Shown here: one piece after another, positions 35,740-43,717 of the stretch
How the letters are laid out: each line of letters starts with the position of its first letter
Position numbering within the stretch: the stretch's first letter is position 1
Source of the DNA: VRUE01 sp963718775
GTDB taxonomy: Bacteria > Actinomycetota > Thermoleophilia > Solirubrobacterales > 70-9
Assembly: GCA_963718775.1 (NCBI GenBank)
Contig: OY970377.1
Coordinates: forward strand, 1,116,001 to 1,180,000
Reading direction: 5' to 3'
DNA length: 64,000 bases
The notes under the pieces: model-generated
Databases searched by the model: none
What the model was told of the DNA's origin: nothing
The model's input: the letters and a program-made list of their open reading frames with translations, nothing else
Position numbers and translations under genes: made by a program

Positions 35740-35786
35740 TTGCGGTGCGCTTTATGCACGCACGAGGTGCATAAGGCGCACCGGAA
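35740..35786. repeat. 47-bp hairpin repeat, family A copy 3
   Basis: Begins TTGCGGTGCGCTTTATGCAC and ends GGTGCATAAGGCGCACCGGAA minus one edge base mismatch; centre CACGA. Geometry is again 21+5+21. The orientation matches copy 1. It sits 5 bp before the enoyl-CoA hydratase stop and 17 bp upstream of the hotdog-gene start, filling the gap between the two. Confidence 0.9.
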
Positions 35787-35791
35787 CAAAC

Positions 35792-36571
35792 TCAGCGGCC
35801 CTCGAAGGTGGCGTGGCCGGGGGCGCCCTTCTCGAGGAAGGTTTTGACGGCGCGCTGCAGGTCTTCGGTCGCGAAGAGCTCGACGGACTCCTTGCGGATC
35901 GCCTCGTCGGCGGCGGCGATGCCGCCTTCGCGGTAGCGACGCAGGACGAGCTTGGTCATCGCGTGCGCCTTGGTCGGCCCGGTCGCCAGCTCGGCGGCGA
36001 AGGCGCGGGCCTGCGCGTCGAAGCCCTCGTCCTCGAAGACCCGGTTGACGACGCCCCAGCTCGCCAGCTGCTCGGCGCCGAAGAGCTCGCCGGTCATCAC
36101 CAGCTCAGCGGCACGACCGCCGCCGGCGCGCTCGGCGAGGCGTTGCGTGCCTCCCATCGAGGGCGTCAGCCCAACGACCTTCTCGACCAGGCCGAACTTG
36201 GCCGAGCGGGCGGCGAGGATCAGGTCGCAGCCGAGCGCCAACTCGAAGGTCCATGTCAAGGCGAGCGCGTGGGCGGCGAAGATGACCGGCAGGGGCAGCT
36301 GCTCGAGCCGTTCGACCAGGTCGATCGACTCGTCCCAGAGCTCGGTCGCCCGCTCCGGCGTCAGCCCGTCGAACTCGGCGACGTCGACGCCGCCGGAGAC
36401 GGCGCGTCCCTCGGCGCGGATCAGCAGCGCCCGGGGCGGCTCGGCCTCGGCGGACTCGACCATCGCCACGAGCCCTTTGAACATCTCACGATTGAAGAGG
36501 TTCAGCGGCGGGCTGTCGATCGTCGCGACCATCAGCCCCGCGTCCCGCTCGAGTCGAAGCACCTCGGACAT
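35792..36571 (-). CDS. Enoyl-CoA hydratase/isomerase family protein
   Basis: 259 aa from ATG at 36571. It has the crotonase fold: PPLNLFNREMFKGLVAMVES, RALLIRAEGRAVSGGVDVAE with the oxyanion-hole Gly, and ALGCDLILAARSAKFGLVEK plus LTPSMGGTQRLAERAG. The first catalytic Glu position is replaced by AHALALTWTFELALGCD, in which the usual GxxxGGG is not seen, so the activity may be isomerase or another crotonase reaction. It is followed by family A hairpin copy 3. Confidence 0.88.
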   Translation of the reverse strand: MSEVLRLERDAGLMVATIDSPPLNLFNREMFKGLVAMVESAEAEPPRALLIRAEGRAVSGGVDVAEFDGLTPERATELWDESIDLVERLEQLPLPVIFAAHALALTWTFELALGCDLILAARSAKFGLVEKVVGLTPSMGGTQRLAERAGGGRAAELVMTGELFGAEQLASWGVVNRVFEDEGFDAQARAFAAELATGPTKAHAMTKLVLRRYREGGIAAADEAIRKESVELFATEDLQRAVKTFLEKGAPGHATFEGR

Positions 36572-36591
36572 TGGCGGGGACCCTACTGGCC

Positions 36592-38007
36592 TCAGGGCAC
36601 GCGGTGGACCTCGAAGAGGTTGGTGCCCAGTTCCTGGTCGGGGAGCCCGGCCGTGATCGCGATCAGCTCGCCGGAAGCGGCGATGCCGTGCTCGGCGGCC
36701 AGCTTGGCGCAATCCTGAAGCAGGCTGCGCACGTCGTCCTCGGGCTCGTTGCGCACCGCGGTGACGCCGAAGAGCAGGTTGAGGCGGCGCACCGTCTCGA
36801 TCCGCGGCGAGACCGCCAGCACCGGCACCTTGGGACGGTGGGCAGAGACCAGGCGGGCGGTACGGCCGCTCGTCGTCGGCACGACCAGCGCCGCCAGCCC
36901 GAGCCGGTAGACAGCCCCGACTGCTCCCTGGGCGACCGAGTCGGCGACGTCCTGGGTGGCCTGGTCGGTGCGGCTGAAGAGCCACTCGCCGTAGGGCAGG
37001 TCGGGCTCGGTGGCGCGAGCGATCTGATCCATCACCCGCACCGCCTCGACCGGGTGCTGGCCGACGGCCGTCTCCTCGGAGAGCATCACCGCGTCGGTGC
37101 CGTCGAAGATCGCGTTGGCGACGTCGGTCACCTCGGCCCGGGTGGGCCGCCGTTCGGTGACCATCGAGGCCAGCATCTGAGTCGCCGTTATCGCCGGCTT
37201 GGAGCGCTTGCCGGCGGCGCGGATCAGGCGCTTCTGCACGACCGGCACCTGGGCCAGCGGCAGCTCGATGCCGAGGTCGCCGCGGGCGACCATGATCCCG
37301 CCGGTCGCGGTGGCGACGATCTCCTCAACGTTCTCCGCTGCCTGTGGCTTCTCGATCTTGGCGACCAGGGGGATGTCGGAGTCGAGCGCGCGCAGCCGCT
37401 CGCTGACCGGCGCCAGGTCGGCGGCGGTCGAGACGAAGGAGACGGCCAGCAGGTCGATGCCCTGCTCGACGGCGAACTCGACCCAGCCAAGGTCGCCCGC
37501 GGTCGCCGCCGGGGTTTCGACGCCGGGCACGTTCATCCCCTTGTGAGAGGAGAGGGTGCCGCCGACCTCGACCTCGCAGTCGACGTCGCCGTTTTCGGCG
37601 CCGCGCACGCGCAGGCGGATCGAGCCGTCGGCGAGGTAGACCGGTTCGTCCTCGTGCAGCGAGGTGACGCCGGGCCAGGCGACCGGGATCGTCTCCTTGT
37701 CGCCCTCGATCGCCTGCGGCGTCAGCTTCACGTGCATGCCCGTCTCCAGCTCGGCGACGTCGTCGCGCAGCTCGCCGATGCGCAGCTTCGGCCCCGGCAG
37801 GTCACCGAGCACCGCGACCTCCCTCCCCGCCCGCTCAGCCGCGGCGCGGATCGCCTCGACCGTGCGCGCGTGGCGGTCGCGGTCAGCGTGGGAGAAGTTG
37901 AGGCGCAGGACGTCGGCGCCGGCCTCGATCAGCTGGGTCAGCACGGCGCCGTCCCAGCTGGCCGGCCCAACCGTTGCGATGATCTTGGTGCGTCTGCCAC
38001 GCTGCAT
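36592..38007 (-). CDS. pyk: Pyruvate kinase
   Basis: 471 aa from ATG at 38007. MQRGRRTKIIATVGPAS then LRLNFSHADRDRH is the N-terminal signature, IPLVAKIEKPQAAENVEEIV contains the catalytic Lys-Glu pair, and GIMVARGDLGIELPLAQVPV and AVMLSEETAVGQHPVEAV follow. The C-terminal allosteric domain (VVPTTSGRTARLVSAHRPK) is present. It makes pyruvate and ATP from phosphoenolpyruvate. It shares the strand with enoyl-CoA hydratase 20 bp downstream and is divergent from the P450 gene. Confidence 0.96.
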   Translation of the reverse strand: MQRGRRTKIIATVGPASWDGAVLTQLIEAGADVLRLNFSHADRDRHARTVEAIRAAAERAGREVAVLGDLPGPKLRIGELRDDVAELETGMHVKLTPQAIEGDKETIPVAWPGVTSLHEDEPVYLADGSIRLRVRGAENGDVDCEVEVGGTLSSHKGMNVPGVETPAATAGDLGWVEFAVEQGIDLLAVSFVSTAADLAPVSERLRALDSDIPLVAKIEKPQAAENVEEIVATATGGIMVARGDLGIELPLAQVPVVQKRLIRAAGKRSKPAITATQMLASMVTERRPTRAEVTDVANAIFDGTDAVMLSEETAVGQHPVEAVRVMDQIARATEPDLPYGEWLFSRTDQATQDVADSVAQGAVGAVYRLGLAALVVPTTSGRTARLVSAHRPKVPVLAVSPRIETVRRLNLLFGVTAVRNEPEDDVRSLLQDCAKLAAEHGIAASGELIAITAGLPDQELGTNLFEVHRVP

Positions 38008-38084
38008 GCGTATGACTGTAGAGCGTGTGCCCGTTCGACCCGAAAGGCACAAACGTTGACATCGATCTGTGTAACAATGACTCC

Positions 38085-39515
38085 GTGAGTACCGTTGCAG
38101 AGCCCCCTGTGAGCGCCGAGGAGCCCCTCGCGCCGGGCCTGGTTGGCGAAGCCCCTCCCTCTCCCGCCGGCCCAATCGAGCCCGATGAGGCCGCCGCGCT
38201 CCCCAAGCCGCCGATCGTGCCGCTGGCACGCACGGCGCAGATGCTGCGCTTCAACCAGCGCCAGATCGAGTACGTCTTCGGCGCCCGCCGCCGCCTCGGC
38301 GAGGTCTTCCGCATGCGGACGATGCTGCCCGGCGGCCCGGTGGTGACCAGCCACCCCGACCACGTGCGCTCGCTCTTCACCGCCAAGCCCGAGCAGGCGC
38401 CCTCGCTAACCGGCGAGTCGCCGCTGCGCCCAATCCTCGGCAGCCGCTCAGTCCTCACCGCGGTCGGCCCGCGCCACATGCGCCAGCGCAAACTGCTGCT
38501 GCCGCCCTTCCACGGCGAGGCGATCGAGCGCTACACGGAGATGATCACGGCGGCGACCGAACGCGAGCTCGACCGTTGGCCGCTCGATCGCCCCTTCGCC
38601 CTGGCGCCGCGCATGCAGGCGATCACCCTCGACGTAATCATGGCCGGGATCTTCGGCATCGAGGGACGGCCCGAGCGGGGCACCCCCGAGCACCGCATGC
38701 GCTACACGATCAAGCGCCTGGTGGCGGCCTCGACCTCGCCGCTGGCCCAGGTCGGCGAACTGATGAACCTGACCCGCGACGAGGCGGTCGGCGTCACCAA
38801 GCTCGGCGTCGAGCTGCTCGACCGGCCGACCTACGCTGTGATCGAGGCGCGGCGGCGCGACTCGCACCTCGAAGAGCGCCGCGACATCCTCTCGCTCCTC
38901 CTCCAGGCAAAGACCGAGGAGGGCGAGACGATGAACGACAAAGAAGTTCGCGACGAGCTGCTCACCCTCGTCCTCGCCGGCCACGAGACGACCGCCAACT
39001 CGCTCTCCTGGACCTGGGAGCGGCTGGTCCGCAACCCCGATGCCCACGAGGCGCTCCGCGAAGCGGTCCGCAACGACGACGGCGCCGCCGAGCAGGTCGA
39101 GGCGACGATCATCGAGAGCATGCGCTCGCGCCCGGTCGTGCCGATGATCGGCCGCCGCGTCATGGTCCCCTGGCAGCTCGGCCACTACGCGGTCTCCGCC
39201 GACACTCCGGTGGCGATGAGCATCCTGCTCGTCCACCACCGCGAGGACCTCTACCCCGAGCCCTTCGAGTTCCGCCCCGAGCGCTGGCTGGGCCGCAAGC
39301 CCGGCACCTACGAGTGGATCCCCTTCGGCGGCGGCATCCGCCGCTGCCTCGGCGCCGCCCTGGCGATGGCCGAGCAGCGCGTCGTCCTCGAGGCGATGGC
39401 CCGCCGCCTCGACCTCGAGGCCCCCGAGCCCGAGCCCGAGCACGCCCTGCACCGCAACGTGACGATGATCCCCTCCCGCGGCGGCCGCGTCGTCCTGCGC
39501 TCGCGGCGCGCCTAG
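38085..39515 (+). CDS. Cytochrome P450
   Basis: 476 aa from GTG at 38085; a GTG at 38025 would add 20 residues. Motifs: LVLAGHETTANSLSWTW (I helix with the proton-relay Thr), IIESMRSRPVVPMIGRR (ExxR), FRPERWLGRKP and PFGGGIRRCLGAALAMAEQR with the heme-ligand Cys. The N-terminus has a Pro-rich leader instead of a membrane helix. TAACAAT at 38072-38078 ends seven bases before GTG 38085, so a leaderless mRNA is plausible; GTTGACA...TGTAAC (38055-38075) is a possible operator dyad. No redox partner is adjacent; the nearest ferredoxin is at 55072. Confidence 0.93.
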   Translation: MSTVAEPPVSAEEPLAPGLVGEAPPSPAGPIEPDEAAALPKPPIVPLARTAQMLRFNQRQIEYVFGARRRLGEVFRMRTMLPGGPVVTSHPDHVRSLFTAKPEQAPSLTGESPLRPILGSRSVLTAVGPRHMRQRKLLLPPFHGEAIERYTEMITAATERELDRWPLDRPFALAPRMQAITLDVIMAGIFGIEGRPERGTPEHRMRYTIKRLVAASTSPLAQVGELMNLTRDEAVGVTKLGVELLDRPTYAVIEARRRDSHLEERRDILSLLLQAKTEEGETMNDKEVRDELLTLVLAGHETTANSLSWTWERLVRNPDAHEALREAVRNDDGAAEQVEATIIESMRSRPVVPMIGRRVMVPWQLGHYAVSADTPVAMSILLVHHREDLYPEPFEFRPERWLGRKPGTYEWIPFGGGIRRCLGAALAMAEQRVVLEAMARRLDLEAPEPEPEHALHRNVTMIPSRGGRVVLRSRRA

Positions 39516-39546
39516 CGCCCACCGCGTCGGGGCAGCGAGGAACTGC

Positions 39547-40062
39547 TCAGAGTTCGTCGAGGACTGCCTGCCAGCCCTCGAGGGTCACGTCGTCGACGTT
39601 CCCGTCGAGCACGGGGCCGGTCACGACGACGTTCCCGTTGGCCATGTAGGCGATGTCGTTGTCGCCCAGGTAGACGCCTTCGCCTTCGTCCTTCAGCTTG
39701 TCCGAGGCGAACGCCGCCGCTTCCACGGCTTCCTTGTCGAGTGGGGGGTCCCCCCCATCGAAGACCAGCACCTGCCAGAGCACCGACGATTCGCCCAGCG
39801 CCTCGTTGAGCTGTTCGACGTCCTCCGGGTCGGGGCTGCTCTTCGGCCCATAGGCCACGGCGCCGTCGGTCAGTGAGATCGCCTTTTCGAACTTGTGGCC
39901 GCCGGCGGCTTCTTCGAAGGCCGCGACGGCTTCCTTGGCCGTGATCCCTTCCTCGCCGCCCGACTCGCTGGAGTCGCCACCGCCACAGGCCGAGAGGGCA
40001 AAGGCGACAAGCAGCGACGAGACGACGGCCCAGAGCCGGGCACTGTTCAGGATCGAGAGCAC
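39547..40062 (-). CDS. Small secreted lipoprotein
   Basis: About 171 aa from GTG at 40062 (earlier TTG at 40107 also possible). The first 26 residues are a lipoprotein signal with lipobox ALSAC and a Gly/Ser/Asp-rich spacer (GGGDSSESGGEEG). The rest (about 30-171) is acidic and alpha/beta-like, including YGPKSSPDPEDVEQLNEALG and YLGDNDIAYMANGNVVVTG. No family is recognised. It would be anchored on the outer face of the cytoplasmic membrane. Confidence 0.7.
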   Translation of the reverse strand: MLSILNSARLWAVVSSLLVAFALSACGGGDSSESGGEEGITAKEAVAAFEEAAGGHKFEKAISLTDGAVAYGPKSSPDPEDVEQLNEALGESSVLWQVLVFDGGDPPLDKEAVEAAAFASDKLKDEGEGVYLGDNDIAYMANGNVVVTGPVLDGNVDDVTLEGWQAVLDEL

Positions 40063-40239
40063 GGCGCGGCACACTACCGCGCCGCAGAGACGGAGAGGGA
40101 GGGACAAAGCTCGAACTTGACCGCACCTGGGAGCGGATCAAGGTACTTCACGCTCGACGCTTTAATGACTAGCGGCTCTTCGGGCGCTGCCGCTCGACTG
40201 CCGCGAAAATCCCAGATCTTGATATAAGGCCTCGATCAT

Positions 40240-40980
40240 ATGGGACTTTTCAGTCGCCAGCCCAGGGACGAGGGGCCATTGCCGCCGGATATCGCGGCTC
40301 TGATGGAAGGACGAGGTCGCGTACGAAGCGAGGGCTTTAAGACCGAGCTAACGGACGCTCAAGAGCAGCATTTCCTCAGCCTGTCCCAGGGGGAACAAGA
40401 GGCATACGTCGATGCCCTGGCCGAAGCAGTCCTGCCAATCGGCGGGTGGGCCGTACTTGGCGCCGCCGACCTCCTCGTCAAGGCAGTCTTTGAACCCGAG
40501 GATCGCCCGTCCTACGTCAGATTGCTCCTCGCGGCGCTTGAGCTGAAGCGAGCGGTCCGTGTTTCGGACATCGCATTGAGCATGTACGAGGGAGAGTTCT
40601 GGCGGCAGCACAATCCCGGTCGTGACTGGCTCGAGCCGAAATCCCCGCCGGCCCGGGCTGACGCCCGAATCTCCCCGCTCGCGATTGGAGAGGACCGGAA
40701 AGTAGGTCAACATACTTCGGCCCCCAGTTCCAATCTGGTTCTCGTGAGGCGGACTGCCGAGGACAGATACTTGGCGTTCGTCGACCAAGAGGTCGAGCAC
40801 GGGGAGCCCGCCAGGGGCAGGGTCGAGGCTCCGATGCGCGAAGCAGACAATCTCTACGACATTTTCGTCTTCCTGGGAGAGTCGCCGCTTGCGAACTTCT
40901 GGAACCACGACGAGCTTGAGCCGTTCTGCATTTACGATCGCCCCCGGGACGGCAACCTTCCGAATCACCCGTCCCCCTGA
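40240..40980 (+). CDS. Hypothetical protein, lower-GC orphan next to tRNA-Ser
   Basis: 246 aa, no signal peptide. The N-terminal half is helical and has a short hydrophobic stretch (AVLPIGGWAVLGAADLLVKA); the C-terminal half looks like a beta-rich domain (LVLVRRTAEDRYLAFVDQEV). I do not recognise a family. Codon use is less GC-biased than in neighbours (for example GTATTGAG-like choices), and it lies immediately upstream of a tRNA-Ser gene, both of which hint at transfer. Function unknown. Confidence 0.7.
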   Translation: MGLFSRQPRDEGPLPPDIAALMEGRGRVRSEGFKTELTDAQEQHFLSLSQGEQEAYVDALAEAVLPIGGWAVLGAADLLVKAVFEPEDRPSYVRLLLAALELKRAVRVSDIALSMYEGEFWRQHNPGRDWLEPKSPPARADARISPLAIGEDRKVGQHTSAPSSNLVLVRRTAEDRYLAFVDQEVEHGEPARGRVEAPMREADNLYDIFVFLGESPLANFWNHDELEPFCIYDRPRDGNLPNHPSP

Positions 40981-41018
40981 TCGGCCACCAAGTCGGCCTT
41001 TCGGGGATTCGGCCAAAA

Positions 41019-41107
41019 CGGAGAGGGAGGGATTCGAACCCTCGAGAGAGCTTGCGCCCCCTACTCGCTTAGCAGGCGAGTGCCTTCAGCCACTCGGCCA
41101 CCTCTCC
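41019..41107 (-). tRNA. tRNA-Ser (anticodon GCT)
   Basis: 89 nt with a long variable arm. Acceptor GGAGAGG pairs with CCTCTCC, discriminator G, anticodon stem CTCGC/GCGAG around CTGCTAA with anticodon GCT, and T arm GAGGGTTCGAATCCCTC. It reads AGC and AGU serine codons. CCA is not encoded. Confidence 0.97.
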
Positions 41108-41164
41108 GGGCATTCGGGTCGATTGTAGGAAGTCACGGGGGCAGACGCGGTTAGTCTCATCATC

Positions 41165-42367
41165 GTGTCCGCCCGCTCGCACGCGCAGCTCGAGCAGATC
41201 TTCGAGGAGGTCGAGGCGCCGTTCGCCTTCGTCGACCTCGACGCGATGTGGTCCAACTCGGACGCGATGCTGGCGCGAGCGGCGGAGAAGCCGATCCGGG
41301 TGGCGAGCAAGTCGGTGCGCTGCCGGGCCTTGCTGGAGCGGATCCTGCGACGCGACGAGCGCTACGCGGGGCTGATGACCTTCACGCTGCCGGAGACGCT
41401 TTGGCTCGCCGAGACTGGCTTCGAGAACCTGCTGCTCGCCTACCCGACCGCGGACACCGAGGCGCTCGGCGAGCTGGCGCTGCGCTCGGTCGCCAACCCA
41501 GCCGAGGCGCCGATCGTGATGGTCGATTGCGTCGAGCACCTCGAGGCGATCGAGGGAGTGCTGGGTGCCGACGCCGCGCCAGTGCGGGTCTGCATCGACC
41601 TCGACGCCGGCTGGTGGACGCTGGGCGGGCGGGTCAAAGTGGGGCCGAAGCGCTCCCCGGTGCACACGGTCGAGCAGGCGGTCACTCTCGCCCGTGAGAT
41701 CGAGCGACGACCGCAGGTCGAGCTGGCGGCGCTGATGTCCTACGAGGGCCAGATCGCCGGCGTCGGCGACCAGCCACCGGGGCGGCGCCTGCGCGGCGCC
41801 GCGATCCGCTTCATGCAGAAACGCTCGGCGGCCGAGCTGGCGGAGCGGCGAGCAGCCGTGGTCGCCGCGATCCGCGAGCTCACCGAGCTGCCGATCGTCA
41901 ACGGCGGCGGTACCGGCAGCCTCGAGCTGACCGGCGCCGAGGACTCGGTGACGGAGGTCGCCGCCGGCTCCGGCTTCTACGCCCCGACGCTCTTCGATCA
42001 GTACAGCCGCTTCTCGCTCAACCCCGCCGCCGGCTTCGCCCTGCCGATCGTGCGCAAGCCAACCGCGGGCGTGGCGACCGCACTCGGCGGCGGCTACCTG
42101 GCCTCGGGTAGCGGTGACGCTGTGCGGCTACCCTCGCCCTGGCTCCCCGCGGGGCTGAAGCTCGACCCCGAAGAGGGCGCGGGCGAGGTGCAGACCCCCC
42201 TCATCGGCGCCCCCGCGCACGACCTGCGGGTCGGCGACCGCGTCTACATGCGCCACACCAAGGCCGGCGAGCTCTGCGAGCGCTTCGCGACCCTTCACTT
42301 GCTCGAAGGCGACGAGATCGTCGATGTGGTCCCCACCTATCGAGGCGAGGGCAAGACGTTCTTGTAG
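41165..42367 (+). CDS. Alanine-racemase-fold PLP enzyme (amino acid deaminase/aldolase type)
   Basis: 400 aa, GTG start. The N-terminal barrel begins FAFVDLDAMWSNSDAML and IRVASKSVRCRALLERIL, where Lys of ASKSVR is the PLP lysine of the D-threonine aldolase/alanine racemase class. LAALMSYEGQIAGVGD and LPIVNGGGTGSLELTG are the glycine-rich phosphate region, and LRVGDRVYMRHTKAGELCER is the C-terminal domain. The substrate is uncertain: D-threonine aldolase or D-serine dehydratase-like activity are both possible. It faces a sugar lactone oxidase gene with stops one base apart, an arrangement also known from other actinobacteria. Confidence 0.85.
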   Translation: MSARSHAQLEQIFEEVEAPFAFVDLDAMWSNSDAMLARAAEKPIRVASKSVRCRALLERILRRDERYAGLMTFTLPETLWLAETGFENLLLAYPTADTEALGELALRSVANPAEAPIVMVDCVEHLEAIEGVLGADAAPVRVCIDLDAGWWTLGGRVKVGPKRSPVHTVEQAVTLAREIERRPQVELAALMSYEGQIAGVGDQPPGRRLRGAAIRFMQKRSAAELAERRAAVVAAIRELTELPIVNGGGTGSLELTGAEDSVTEVAAGSGFYAPTLFDQYSRFSLNPAAGFALPIVRKPTAGVATALGGGYLASGSGDAVRLPSPWLPAGLKLDPEEGAGEVQTPLIGAPAHDLRVGDRVYMRHTKAGELCERFATLHLLEGDEIVDVVPTYRGEGKTFL

Positions 42368-42368
42368 G

Positions 42369-43697
42369 TCAGGGGCCGAGAACGCGCTCGGCGTACTCGT
42401 TGGCGAAGACGCGGTTCGGGTCCAGCTCGTCGCGCGCGGCCAGGAAGTCGGCCCAGCGGGGATAGCGCTCAGGCAGCGTCGCGGCCGTCTGGAAGTGACG
42501 CTTGCCCCAATGGGGACGGCCGCCGTACTCGTTCATGATCGTCTCGACCGCCTCGAAGTAGGGCCGCCACTCCATGCCGCGGTACTGGTGGACGGCGATG
42601 TAGGTGGTGTCGCGCTCGTGCGAGGGGCTGATCAGGGCGTCGTCGGCCGCGGTTACCCGCATCTCGATCGGGAAGAAGACCGGGTAGCGGTTGGAGCGCA
42701 CCCACTCGATCACCCGGCGCGCCGCCTCGGGGCCGTGCTCGCGCGGCACCCCGTACTCCATCTCAGTGAAGCGGACGCGGCGCTCGTTGGCAAAGATCCG
42801 GTCGCTGCGATCGGTGGCGGCGCTGCCGGAAGCCAGCCAAGCCGCGAGCCGCGAGAACGACGGGATCCCGCGGGGGAAGTACTTGCCGGCCGCGGAGATC
42901 GCCTCCAGCGCCCAGTTCTCCAAGACGACGTCGTTGAGGAAGGCGGCGGCTCGGCCACGCGGGCGGGGCGGCTCGTCAGTGCGGTTGCGCTCCAGCACCA
43001 GAGCCGAGTCGGCATAGGGGAAGGTGAAGAGCTCGAAATGCTCGTGGGCGTCGGCGCGTTGCTGGAAGCTCTCGAAGACCTCCTCGCGTGAACGGCGGAA
43101 GTCGACCCTGTGCAGCGTGAAGGCGGGGAGGCAGCGCAGCGTCACCGCGCTGATCGCGCCGAGGGCGCCGATCGACACCCGTGCCGCCCGCAGCAGGTCC
43201 GGATCGCCGGCCGCGCTCAGCTCCCGCACCGAGCCGTCGCCGAGGACCAGCTCCATGCCCTCGACCTGTGAGGAGATGTTGCGCAGCTTTGCCCCGGTGC
43301 CGTGCGTCCCGGTCGAGATCGCGCCGGCGATCGTCTGGCGGTCGATGTCGCCGAGGTTCTCCATCGCCAGGCCGAGCCCGTGCAGCTCCTCGTTGAGGTC
43401 GGCGAGCATCGTGCCTCCCCCGACCTTGACCAGGCCGGAGGAGCGATCGGCGTCGATCACGCCGCTGAGCGCTCCGGCGTCGATCATCGTGCCGTCGGTC
43501 AGCGCCGTCTCGGTGAAGGAGTGGCCGGTGCCGGCGACGCTGACCTTGCGCCCCGCCGCCGCGGCGGCCCCGATCGCCTCGGCCAGCTCCTCGCGGTCGC
43601 GCGGTCGCAAGCTCTCGAACGGGGTGCAGGCTTGGTCCCCGGCCCAGTTGCGCCAGGTACGCGCGGTTCCCCTCTGCTCGCCGCTCCCAGAATTCAT
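42369..43697 (-). CDS. D-arabinono-1,4-lactone oxidase family FAD enzyme
   Basis: 442 aa. GRKVSVAGTGHSFTETALTD is the PCMH FAD loop, MENLGDIDRQTIAGAISTGT and HGTGAKLRNISSQVEGMELV the second loop, and RPHWGKRHFQTAATLPERYP contains the HWGK motif of the aldonolactone oxidase C-terminal ALO domain. It oxidises a sugar or sugar lactone. The histidine for covalent FAD in the GxGHS motif is present. It is convergent with the PLP enzyme (1-bp gap), so transcription of the two could interfere. Confidence 0.92.
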   Translation of the reverse strand: MNSGSGEQRGTARTWRNWAGDQACTPFESLRPRDREELAEAIGAAAAAGRKVSVAGTGHSFTETALTDGTMIDAGALSGVIDADRSSGLVKVGGGTMLADLNEELHGLGLAMENLGDIDRQTIAGAISTGTHGTGAKLRNISSQVEGMELVLGDGSVRELSAAGDPDLLRAARVSIGALGAISAVTLRCLPAFTLHRVDFRRSREEVFESFQQRADAHEHFELFTFPYADSALVLERNRTDEPPRPRGRAAAFLNDVVLENWALEAISAAGKYFPRGIPSFSRLAAWLASGSAATDRSDRIFANERRVRFTEMEYGVPREHGPEAARRVIEWVRSNRYPVFFPIEMRVTAADDALISPSHERDTTYIAVHQYRGMEWRPYFEAVETIMNEYGGRPHWGKRHFQTAATLPERYPRWADFLAARDELDPNRVFANEYAERVLGP

Positions 43698-43717
43698 GCC
43701 GCGCAGAGCCTAGTTCC

